The notes below the pieces were generated by a model, which worked only from the letters and a program-made list of their open reading frames with translations, was not told the origin of the DNA and searched no databases. A program made the translations under genes and the position numbers. Below, piece by piece: positions 1 through 5,296 of a stretch of DNA of 20,677 bases; position 1 is the stretch's first letter, and each line of letters starts with the position of its first letter. Location of the stretch: positions 17,578-38,254 of the IMG/VR virus record IMGVR_UViG_3300030106_002109. One strand, 5' to 3'. Source of the DNA: a virus.

Positions 1-4
1 GTGT

Positions 5-49
5 TGGGTGTATTTAACCCCCTCATTTATGAGGGGTTAAATACACCCA
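5..49. repeat. Long inverted repeat (hairpin copy 1)
   Basis: A near-perfect inverted repeat pairs 6-21 with 33-48, with one bulged C and a T/A-rich loop around 26-29. It lies directly upstream of the first gene, about 25 bases before its ribosome binding site, and is followed by an A/C-rich, probably unstructured leader. There is no T-tract on either side, so it does not look like a classical intrinsic terminator. An almost identical copy is at 404-454 and a covarying relative at 1695-1741. Likely roles are a terminator for an upstream gene, an mRNA processing or stabilising element, or a protein-binding dyad. The structure is seen; the role is inferred. Confidence 0.85.
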
Positions 50-87
50 CTAACAAACAAACAATCAATCATTGGAGGTTGATTCAT

Positions 88-399
88 ATGCAAACCAACA
101 CAGAACCTAAACGGGTTAAGTGCAATCCACAGTATGTGGACGACACCGAATGGGAGCTTGATCGGACTAATCCGACTGGGATCCGTACCCGTATTAATGT
201 GTTTAGTGCGGCAACGTACATCGAAGGGTATGAGCACGAAATTACGCTCACAGTCGATGGCTCGGAGCTAGACCTGTGGAAAGTTCTACAGATCATTGAT
301 TGCCTGAATTTGGGGCATGATGATAAGTGGACTGCCGAGAACTGGGAAGTTCGAGTAGGTCAAGTTGCGGATATCCGCGCTAACGCCTTGGGAGACTGA
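88..399 (+). CDS. Hypothetical phage protein, 103 aa
   Basis: The reading frame is open from the window start, but the ATG at 88 is the likely start because a strong GGAGGT (74-79) lies 8 bases before it and the upstream part is the hairpin. The product is soluble, mixed in charge and acidic overall, with no membrane segment, signal peptide or cysteine cluster. I do not recognise a family. It stands alone: the repeat hairpins at 5-49 and 404-454 bracket it, so it may be transcribed or processed as a single-gene unit. Small early proteins of this kind often act on the host, but nothing in the sequence shows this. Confidence 0.75.
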   Translation: MQTNTEPKRVKCNPQYVDDTEWELDRTNPTGIRTRINVFSAATYIEGYEHEITLTVDGSELDLWKVLQIIDCLNLGHDDKWTAENWEVRVGQVADIRANALGD

Positions 400-403
400 G
401 GCA

Positions 404-454
404 GTTGGGTGTATTTAACCCCCTCATTTATGAGGGGTTAAATACCCCCACAAC
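404..454. repeat. Long inverted repeat (hairpin copy 2)
   Basis: This is a second copy of the hairpin at 5-49, nearly identical over about 46 bases. One substitution (C at 446 where copy 1 has A at 45) leaves a single mismatch in the stem. The outer bases GTT (404-406) and AAC (452-454) can extend the pairing. It starts five bases after the stop codon of the first gene and precedes the tRNA-like element. There is no T-tract, so it may be a processing site or a factor-dependent terminator. Confidence 0.85.
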
Positions 455-476
455 AAAAGATGCGACGGCATCTGGC

Positions 477-571
477 GGAATGTAGCTAATAGAGCAGGCC
501 ATTAGGCAACTGGCAGCACAGGCATGTGGCTGAGGGCGCTGAGGCCACGGGGTGCAAGTCCCCACATTCCA
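477..571 (+). ncRNA. tRNA-like structured RNA (possible degenerate tRNA)
   Basis: Bases 477-483 pair perfectly with 564-570, followed by an unpaired A at 571, like a 7-bp acceptor stem with its discriminator base. Bases 549-563 form a 4-bp stem around TGCAAGT, a close match to a tRNA T-arm. A D-arm-like piece (485-495) has a very short loop lacking the GG pair. A candidate anticodon arm (498-514) has a 9-base loop, or a 7-base loop without the usual U33. A long internal segment (515-548) can form other hairpins (514-532, or 526-530 with 544-548). No CCA is encoded. It may be a class-II-like tRNA, a degenerate tRNA, or a tRNA mimic. I cannot assign an anticodon. Confidence 0.4.
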
Positions 572-601
572 CGCTTCTGAGTGAGTGTCCCACCCACTTG
601 G

Positions 602-607
602 TATAGT
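602..607 (+). promoter_or_regulatory. Possible -10 promoter element
   Basis: TATAGT lies 36 bases before the ATG at 644, in the otherwise unexplained stretch between the tRNA-like element and the DUF932 gene. I see no convincing -35 box at the normal spacing, so this is only a weak candidate. Actinobacterial promoters often keep only the -10 box. Confidence 0.2.
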
Positions 608-631
608 AAATAACAATCAACAAATACACAT

Positions 632-637
632 GGAGGT
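632..637 (+). promoter_or_regulatory. Ribosome binding site deciding the ATG at 644
   Basis: GGAGGT ends six bases before the ATG at 644. The in-frame GTG at 638 directly abuts this site and would leave no spacing, so the start at 644 is preferred. Confidence 0.75.
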
Positions 638-643
638 GTGTTT

Positions 644-1624
644 ATGACATGGGAAACAGTAATTGACCACTCAAGTGGTCACGACTTTCTGACCAATGAG
701 GTCAGTGAGCATGGACGAAACGTCTTTGACGTAGCGTCTGAGGTGAATGCGGACTTCGGTTGTCACGTATCACCTAAAGGATATTTGGATCCGATAACAA
801 ACCAGTTTGTTGTCCCCAAATATGAGACAGGTAACAAACGTGGCAAGCCACGAGGCGTGTATGTGTTGCGTAATGACACGATGGTTCCCTTGGGGGATCA
901 CTCTGGTCGCTACCCACATCGTGACGGTTACAAACATGTGTTCGAGACAATAGAAACTTTGTTTCCGAATACTTGCACAGACATCACTGTGTTTGGTCAA
1001 GGTGAACGTCTTGCGATTACACAGCAGATAGGTGACAGGATCGAAATTGTGGACGGGGACTTCATTGACCCTGTTGTAATTACAATCATGTCGCTGAACG
1101 GAATGTGGCCTACAGGAATGTTTGCCTATGACTTCCGTGTTAGCTGTGCGAACATCATCAACCTTGCGGATGCTTTCATTAAGGTGAAAGCAACGAAGAA
1201 TCACGACAACATGTTGACCTTACGGTCTGCGGTGTTGGAAGCCAGTAAGGCTGAAAGTGAGCAGGTTGCGACGTTTGCACGCAAACTGAGCGAATCGACA
1301 CTTAGTGATAGTGCGTTCTATCGGATGCTTGATCGGATTATTCCGATGGCAGACATGGACGCTCCCACTAAAACTCGGAACGCTGTAGATGCGAAACGTG
1401 CTGCGATCCTTAACGCTTGGTCACAAGAAACTAATGGTGACTGGGGTAATGGATGGCTCGCATACAACGCATTCCAAGGTGCTGAACAGCATCGAATCAA
1501 CCAAGGCTTCAAGTCTACGACTGCTGCAAAGCAGAAGGGGCTAATCAAATCCTTGGACGGCAAAACACCTATAGCTGACGCTGCGGAACAATACCTCCGT
1601 GAGCAAATGTTGGTAGGTGTATGA
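644..1624 (+). CDS. DUF932-family phage/plasmid protein, 326 aa
   Basis: The product matches the general layout of the DUF932 (TIGR03299) family, which is common in phages, plasmids and integrative elements. An N-terminal beta-rich part is followed by a segment with the conserved feel of 'RVSCANIINLADA', a helical middle with 'LSESTLSDSAFYRMLDRI', and a C-terminal part containing 'NGWLAYNAFQGAEQHR'. The length is typical of the family. Its biochemical role is not established; members are often found beside replication and recombination genes. The gene has its own leader and stands alone: upstream is the tRNA-like element, downstream a nested hairpin (1641-1686). Start choice rests on the GGAGGT at 632-637. 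I am fairly sure of the family, but not of the function. Confidence 0.8.
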   Translation: MTWETVIDHSSGHDFLTNEVSEHGRNVFDVASEVNADFGCHVSPKGYLDPITNQFVVPKYETGNKRGKPRGVYVLRNDTMVPLGDHSGRYPHRDGYKHVFETIETLFPNTCTDITVFGQGERLAITQQIGDRIEIVDGDFIDPVVITIMSLNGMWPTGMFAYDFRVSCANIINLADAFIKVKATKNHDNMLTLRSAVLEASKAESEQVATFARKLSESTLSDSAFYRMLDRIIPMADMDAPTKTRNAVDAKRAAILNAWSQETNGDWGNGWLAYNAFQGAEQHRINQGFKSTTAAKQKGLIKSLDGKTPIADAAEQYLREQMLVGV

Positions 1625-1640
1625 AGATAGGCTAGGTGTG

Positions 1641-1686
1641 GGGAGGCCAGGTGATACCTAACGGTATACCTCCCTCCTGGCCTCCC
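1641..1686 (+). terminator. Nested stem-loop after the DUF932 gene
   Basis: An 11-bp GC-rich stem (1641-1651 with 1676-1686) encloses a second hairpin, ATACC (1654-1658) with GGTAT (1663-1667) around a TAAC tetraloop. It begins 16 bases after the stop codon, which suits a transcription end or an mRNA 3'-end stabiliser. No run of T follows, so a classical intrinsic terminator is not fully supported. Confidence 0.5.
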
Positions 1687-1694
1687 TATCTCCC

Positions 1695-1741
1695 CTCGGT
1701 GTATCGCACCCCTCACTTAGTGAGGGTGCGATACACCTGAG
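1695..1741. repeat. Inverted repeat (hairpin copy 3, covarying)
   Basis: Bases 1698-1712 pair with 1724-1737, with one bulged C and a TTA loop. The architecture equals that of copies 1 and 2, and the outer GGTGTAT/ATACACC arms are identical to copy 1. The middle of the stem differs on both sides in a compensatory way, which argues that the pairing is maintained by selection. It precedes the ribosome binding site of the next gene by about 25 bases through an A-rich leader. Confidence 0.85.
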
Positions 1742-1765
1742 AAAACAAATAAATCCACAAACCAT

Positions 1766-1772
1766 AGGAGGT
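1766..1772 (+). promoter_or_regulatory. Ribosome binding site deciding the ATG at 1778
   Basis: AGGAGGT ends five bases before the ATG at 1778. The earlier in-frame TTG at 1772 lies inside this site, so it is not the start. Confidence 0.75.
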
Positions 1773-1777
1773 TGAAT

Positions 1778-2149
1778 ATGTGGGTATTTACAGAGGACGG
1801 TTTCTTTTCAACCGTCGAAGATTACAAAGCTGGCAACGAAGGTGGCCTGCTTGTACGTGGCCGAGATGTGAAATCTCTTGAGAGATTCTGCGCCAAAACA
1901 AAGACTCCATTAGATTGGATTCAGACAACTCCTGAGCGTGATTACCCTTTCAGGGTAAGTGTGCCTCGGGAAGTGTGGGTCCATTACGTTATGTCTACGG
2001 CCCGTGACATTGACTACAACGACTTCAAGTCGCATTGCAAAGCGCTTGCCGCTTACAGCGACTCCGAAGCTGGGTTGACTAGTCAACAACTAATGGCGAT
2101 GGGCATGGTCTGGGCAGTCATGTACGACGACTGGGCCGAACGTCCATGA
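1778..2149 (+). CDS. Conserved hypothetical protein, 123 aa
   Basis: The product begins with 'MWVFTEDGFFSTVED', has a central 'DYPFRVSVPREVW', and continues with 'IDYNDFKSHC' and a C-terminal 'GMVWAVMYD'. From memory this layout resembles a widespread bacterial and phage conserved hypothetical family without an assigned function. There are no membrane segments or catalytic motifs that I can name. A strong ribosome binding site (1766-1772) supports the start. Its stop overlaps the next start in an ATGA arrangement at 2146-2149, so the lysozyme-like gene is probably translated by coupling to this one. Confidence 0.8.
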   Translation: MWVFTEDGFFSTVEDYKAGNEGGLLVRGRDVKSLERFCAKTKTPLDWIQTTPERDYPFRVSVPREVWVHYVMSTARDIDYNDFKSHCKALAAYSDSEAGLTSQQLMAMGMVWAVMYDDWAERP

Positions 2150-2481
2150 ACCTTTGGTTGGCTATCTGGTCAATCCTTGACTTCGCATCGGTGAATTATG
2201 AGCCACCGAATGCGGAGATCCCCGAAGTTGTTTGCGAATACTTCGCAGACGACTGCGTAAGGGCGCTGGGGATTGCGTGGTGCGAGTCACTACACAATCC
2301 CCATGCGTACAACGGGGTAGATCATGGATTATTTCAAATAAACGAACATTATTGGGGCCATGTTTTTGAAAAACATTGGCCGAAACGATACGAAGTGGTG
2401 CAGTCAACATGGATGGCGCACTACATACATGAGAACACCCGTGGTGGGTGGCGGTTATGGACTTGTGGGAGGTACAAGTGA
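2146..2481 (+). CDS. Lysozyme/transglycosylase-like protein, 111 aa
   Basis: The product has a hydrophobic N-terminus (residues 1-15, a possible weak signal or anchor). Then comes 'IAWCES' with a probable catalytic Glu47, followed by 'DHGLFQIN' (59-66) and a C-terminal 'WRLWTC'. The Glu followed by a G-L-F-Q-I-N block is the hallmark of the lysozyme-like/SLT fold, which cleaves the glycan strand of peptidoglycan. Cys46 and Cys107 could form a disulfide. At 111 residues it is a minimal version of the fold. It sits in the early strand, far from the amidase and holin, so it may be a virion or entry enzyme or an accessory lysin. It starts inside an ATGA overlap with the previous gene. Confidence 0.7.
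   Translation: MNLWLAIWSILDFASVNYEPPNAEIPEVVCEYFADDCVRALGIAWCESLHNPHAYNGVDHGLFQINEHYWGHVFEKHWPKRYEVVQSTWMAHYIHENTRGGWRLWTCGRYK
2467..2473 (+). promoter_or_regulatory. Ribosome binding site deciding the GTG at 2478
   Basis: GGGAGGT lies four bases before a GTG that overlaps the previous stop as GTGA (2478-2481). This makes the GTG at 2478 likelier than the in-frame GTG at 2448 or ATG at 2457. Confidence 0.6.
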
Positions 2482-2741
2482 CAGTTATTGCAGAAGCCAA
2501 ATGCACTATGGATAAGTGTGGGCGAATCGACCGAACCAATGTGGACGAAGAGAAACTTCGTCGTTGGATAAACGGTGAGTTAATACAAAATGTTTGGCCT
2601 GAAATGTCGGCAATAGACAGAGAGATTGTTATGCAATCTCAATTTGCCTACAGCGCTAGGCGCATCGTGGCCGAACCTATGTACATTTGCCCGAAATGTT
2701 GGGCGGTAATGGACAAAGCGTTAGGCATTGACGATGAGTGA
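2478..2741 (+). CDS. Small four-cysteine (zinc-binding-like) phage protein, 87 aa
   Basis: Cys9 and Cys14 near the N-terminus and Cys71/Cys74 (CPKC) near the C-terminus could bind one zinc ion. Between them lies 'RRWINGELIQNVWPEMSA', which resembles a segment seen in small phage proteins of unknown function ('W..GELIQ...P.LS..R'). The fold is probably a zinc ribbon with an inserted helix. The start at GTG 2478 fits the GTGA overlap and the strong ribosome binding site. The gene overlaps the HNH gene by eight bases, so it is in the same mRNA. Function unknown; DNA or protein binding is a guess. Confidence 0.7.
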   Translation: MTVIAEAKCTMDKCGRIDRTNVDEEKLRRWINGELIQNVWPEMSAIDREIVMQSQFAYSARRIVAEPMYICPKCWAVMDKALGIDDE

Positions 2742-3423
2742 GCGGCCAACCAGATATCAGAAATACAGAAACAAAAAATGCTGGGCAATTATGACCGACG
2801 GTACTCAATGCACAGGCATACGTAGGTCTAGTAAACCTTGGACAGGTCCAGGTTCACGCGACGGCCTGATTGCTTTATGCAATGGACACAACACTCACTT
2901 CATTAAATATGGTGAGCCACGTACAGACATTCCGTTGCATGCGATGATGCCTATGACGTTTGAAGAACGTGTTGAGCATTACATGAACCCTGTTAATGGG
3001 TACATACGCATAAGCCCTTATGGTTGTTTCTTGTGGCAACGCACTAAGTTGCAAAAAGGGTATGGGTTAGTTAATTCCAAGGTAATAGCTGCGAGGTGTG
3101 GCACAAAGAACAATGTGCAAACGCATCGGATGATGTGGATTTACGCAAACGGTGACATACCTGAAGGCAAACAGGTGCATCACAGTTGCGGCAACCCCTC
3201 CTGTTGCAACCCTAATTGCTTGTACTTGTTGACTGGTCCCGAAAATTCCGAAGAAGCGTCCAGGTATCACTACTGGAAAAACAAATACCAAGAACTAGAA
3301 CGAGAAATGGTAGACAAGAATAAACAAATTAAAAGTTTGGAGAGGCGTCTTGCCAAAGAAAAAAACAAAGATAAGCAAAGAGGAACGGGAGGCTTGGCAA
3401 AAAAAAGCAATGAGCAGAAATAA
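2734..3423 (+). CDS. HNH endonuclease with N-terminal zinc-finger-like region and C-terminal coiled coil
   Basis: Three parts are visible in the 229 residues. First, a Cys/His cluster (Cys16, Cys26, Cys49, His52) could be a zinc finger for DNA binding. Second, an HNH-type nuclease core includes 'GYGLV', 'THRMMWIY' (His131), 'GKQVHHSCGNPSCCNP' (149-160) and 'LYLLTG'. Third, a lysine-rich helical tail from about 180 looks like a coiled coil. Free-standing phage HNH proteins are often homing endonucleases; some help DNA packaging. The usual last His of the NP-x-H-L motif is Cys162 here. ATG 2734 is preferred over the in-frame TTG at 2728 and overlaps the upstream gene by eight bases; its ribosome binding site is weak. 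Confidence 0.8.
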   Translation: MSERPTRYQKYRNKKCWAIMTDGTQCTGIRRSSKPWTGPGSRDGLIALCNGHNTHFIKYGEPRTDIPLHAMMPMTFEERVEHYMNPVNGYIRISPYGCFLWQRTKLQKGYGLVNSKVIAARCGTKNNVQTHRMMWIYANGDIPEGKQVHHSCGNPSCCNPNCLYLLTGPENSEEASRYHYWKNKYQELEREMVDKNKQIKSLERRLAKEKNKDKQRGTGGLAKKSNEQK

Positions 3424-3440
3424 CCCTGTCATCTTTGATG

Positions 3441-3647
3441 ATGACTCATTTACTAAACAAGAAATTGAAAGAACCCGTGGCTAGATACAGCAATTTGAAA
3501 TACATCGAATGGGAACCATCCGATTTCACACGGCACGGTTTCATAGCTACCTACGCACTAGGTGGCTGTCGTTGCACGCTCTGTTCTGAGCGGTGGCACG
3601 AATGGGACCAACCGTGGAAGGAAGTAAACCGAACACCTGCTTCGTAA
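3441..3647 (+). CDS. Small Cys-rich (CxCxxC) phage protein
   Basis: The conserved-looking core is 'RHGFIATYALGGCRCTLC', a pattern found in many small actinophage proteins with a presumed zinc knuckle. There are two adjacent ATGs (3438, 3441) without a clear ribosome binding site. GTG at 3477, giving about 56 residues, is an alternative preceded by a weak GAAAGAA. The start is therefore uncertain. It lies 17 bases after the HNH gene and is followed by the dyad cluster (3686-3768), so it probably ends this transcript. Function unknown; a nucleic-acid-binding role is a guess. Confidence 0.6.
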   Translation: MTHLLNKKLKEPVARYSNLKYIEWEPSDFTRHGFIATYALGGCRCTLCSERWHEWDQPWKEVNRTPAS

Positions 3648-3685
3648 CGAAACTGTAATGTGGAATCAGAACAGGTGTCCGCTAT

Positions 3686-3768
3686 ACTAAGTAATTACTT
3701 AGTCTCCCCCAACCTCTGGTAGGTGGTTGGGGGGTACTTAGTACCACTCAGTGTCCTACCCCACTGAG
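3686..3768. promoter_or_regulatory. Cluster of four dyads before the replication operon
   Basis: Four inverted repeats sit side by side in the gap before the gene at 3780. They are an 18-base perfect palindrome (3686-3703), a 9-bp stem of CCCCCAACC (3706-3714) with GGTTGGGGG (3725-3733), a short palindrome with a TTA centre (3733-3745), and a 7-bp stem (3747-3753 with 3762-3768). The first palindrome overlaps a TATACT (3683-3688) that could be a -10 box. ACTTAGT or CTTAGTA pieces recur in the first and third dyads. The layout suits an operator/promoter region plus a terminator for the upstream genes, or a replication origin. No T-tract follows the GC-rich stem. Confidence 0.6.
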
Positions 3769-3779
3769 AGAATGACAAC

Positions 3780-4580
3780 ATGAACGAATACCCCTTACAC
3801 AAAGACAGCGAAGGTCGCTGGGTGCATACATGGGTGAGGCAGTCCACAATAAAGACTGCCGATATGTGTTTAGAAAGATTCCGAAACACTATCTTCAACC
3901 TTGTAAGCGAAGAAATAAAAGACGCAGCCACACTAGGTACTGCCTGCCACGCAGTAGCTGAGGATGCACTCAACACCCGTAAGACGGGTGGCGAGATGAC
4001 ACAACAGGACATGATCGACTCGTTCGAGATGTACTGGGAGGAAGCTCTGCCTACCATCGAAGTATGGAACAGCTATTCAGGTGAGAGCGCATACGCAGAA
4101 GGGCTACGCAAGATCGAGAACTGGCGCACCGAGGTGCTGCCAGAACTACAACCCGTAGAGGTTGAGGAATATTTCAATTTAGTTTTCCATGAAGATGACA
4201 ATAGGATTGTCAAGTTTTCTGGCACCATCGACTTAGTTGAAGAGGACAGACTATGGGACTGGAAGTTTCCTAGTCGGGACTACAGCAGGGATCGGTGGCA
4301 GTACGAACGCTGGGACGTTCAGTCAATGGCGTACTGCTGGGCTAAAGGTATTTCTAATTTCTCTTATGCGGTCATGCACCCAAAGGGTGTCGGTCGCATG
4401 GATATAGTTCGTGACGACAGCCATACAGATTGGCTTCGTCAAAAGGTCTTAGGGCTATGCCACGTCGTTGAATCCGAGATGACTAAATATCCTCTCGGTG
4501 ATGACGGCTGGTGGTGTTCTGAGAAATGGTGTCCAGCGTGGACACGGTGTAAAGGCGCAATCATAGGAGGCGCAAAGTAA
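3780..4580 (+). CDS. Cas4/AddB-like PD-(D/E)XK exonuclease with Fe-S cysteines
   Basis: The 266-residue product has the RecB-type nuclease motifs. These are 'QSTIKTADMC' near the N-terminus, 'LGTACHAVAEDAL' with the conserved His, 'FSGTIDLVEEDRLWDWKF' supplying the Asp and D-x-K, and 'QSMAYCWA' as the Q-x-x-x-Y motif. Cys30 together with Cys246, Cys251 and Cys257 forms the one-plus-three cysteine set that holds a 4Fe-4S cluster in Cas4 and AddB nucleases. The enzyme probably degrades or resects DNA ends during recombination. It opens the replication block after the dyad cluster. The ribosome binding site is weak (GAGAG). Its stop overlaps the next start as TAATG. Confidence 0.82.
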   Translation: MNEYPLHKDSEGRWVHTWVRQSTIKTADMCLERFRNTIFNLVSEEIKDAATLGTACHAVAEDALNTRKTGGEMTQQDMIDSFEMYWEEALPTIEVWNSYSGESAYAEGLRKIENWRTEVLPELQPVEVEEYFNLVFHEDDNRIVKFSGTIDLVEEDRLWDWKFPSRDYSRDRWQYERWDVQSMAYCWAKGISNFSYAVMHPKGVGRMDIVRDDSHTDWLRQKVLGLCHVVESEMTKYPLGDDGWWCSEKWCPAWTRCKGAIIGGAK

Positions 4581-5296
4581 TGGCATGGAAGCCAATGGAG
4601 CCGCACGAGCGTGCGAGCATAGAAGCACAGGTGATACTCAAAGGTGCTGTCGAACTGACAGCAGCGCAGGTATCAGCGAATGCAACAGATCCCAATGAGG
4701 ATATTCTCACAACACTGACGGATAATGCGACAGTGTTAGCGAACATTCTTGGGGATGTTAAAACACAATTAGGGGCAGCGCCCCAACCAGCAGCAGCGCC
4801 AGCGGCGGCAACAGAAACCGAAGCGGTAGCGGCTGTAACCCAAGCATTCCAAGGGGCGACAACTGCGCCTCGGGGACAAAGCCAGTATCTAGGAGATGAG
4901 GATTACGATGCGGTGCATAAGATATTCCTCGCTGAAAAGAGTGCTGGGATTGTATATGCGTCCAAAGAATCTGCGTTTATGGACAACCAGGCGATTCGTA
5001 AACTGTTTCAAACAGGAATTCGCCAGTTTCCTCAAGATTATTGGGCAGACTCAATGCGAGGTAAAGATATCCCGACAACGAAAACAGGGAAATGCGGACT
5101 CGGTGATTTCAAACTCAAGAAGGGACTGTCCATCGGAGAAGATGGACAATTCTACGTAGGCAAAGGTGACGGTAACCATCCTCTTGCAAGCAAGAGCGGT
5201 TACTTCGCTGGACTACAGAAGAACACTTCTTGGTCATGGCCTGAACGACCTGAACCAGTTGACCCACAGGGTTGGCTTGTTGGCGTAAGTGCCTAA
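4580..5296 (+). CDS. Unknown protein between nuclease and ATPase, 238 aa
   Basis: I do not recognise this family. It has a helical N-terminal part (residues 1-62, starting 'MAWKPMEPHERASIEAQ'), an Ala/Pro-rich linker (66-79), and a C-terminal basic/aromatic domain from about 100. That domain includes 'DYDAVHKIFLAEKSAGIVY' and 'KTGKCGLGDFKLKKG'. A flexible linker joining an N-terminal helix bundle to a lysine-rich domain would suit a DNA- or partner-binding protein. The gene has a strong AGGAGG (4565-4570), overlaps the nuclease by one base and the ATPase gene by eight, so it is certainly co-translated with them. A role as single-strand-binding or recombination mediator is plausible from position only. 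Confidence 0.75.
   Translation: MAWKPMEPHERASIEAQVILKGAVELTAAQVSANATDPNEDILTTLTDNATVLANILGDVKTQLGAAPQPAAAPAAATETEAVAAVTQAFQGATTAPRGQSQYLGDEDYDAVHKIFLAEKSAGIVYASKESAFMDNQAIRKLFQTGIRQFPQDYWADSMRGKDIPTTKTGKCGLGDFKLKKGLSIGEDGQFYVGKGDGNHPLASKSGYFAGLQKNTSWSWPERPEPVDPQGWLVGVSA

Noticed and set aside
5-454. The two identical hairpins as terminal repeats or transposon ends
   Set aside because: Each is itself a palindrome; the region between them encodes only a 103-aa non-transposase protein, there is no target-site duplication, and a third copy exists further on.
770-1204. Minus-strand open frame of 144 codons
   Set aside because: It is antisense to the DUF932-like gene, which has a strong ribosome site and recognisable family features.
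3780-4580. Cas4 gene as part of a CRISPR-Cas system
   Set aside because: There is no cas1, cas2 or repeat array; the neighbours are phage replication genes, so a phage recombination exonuclease is the simpler reading.
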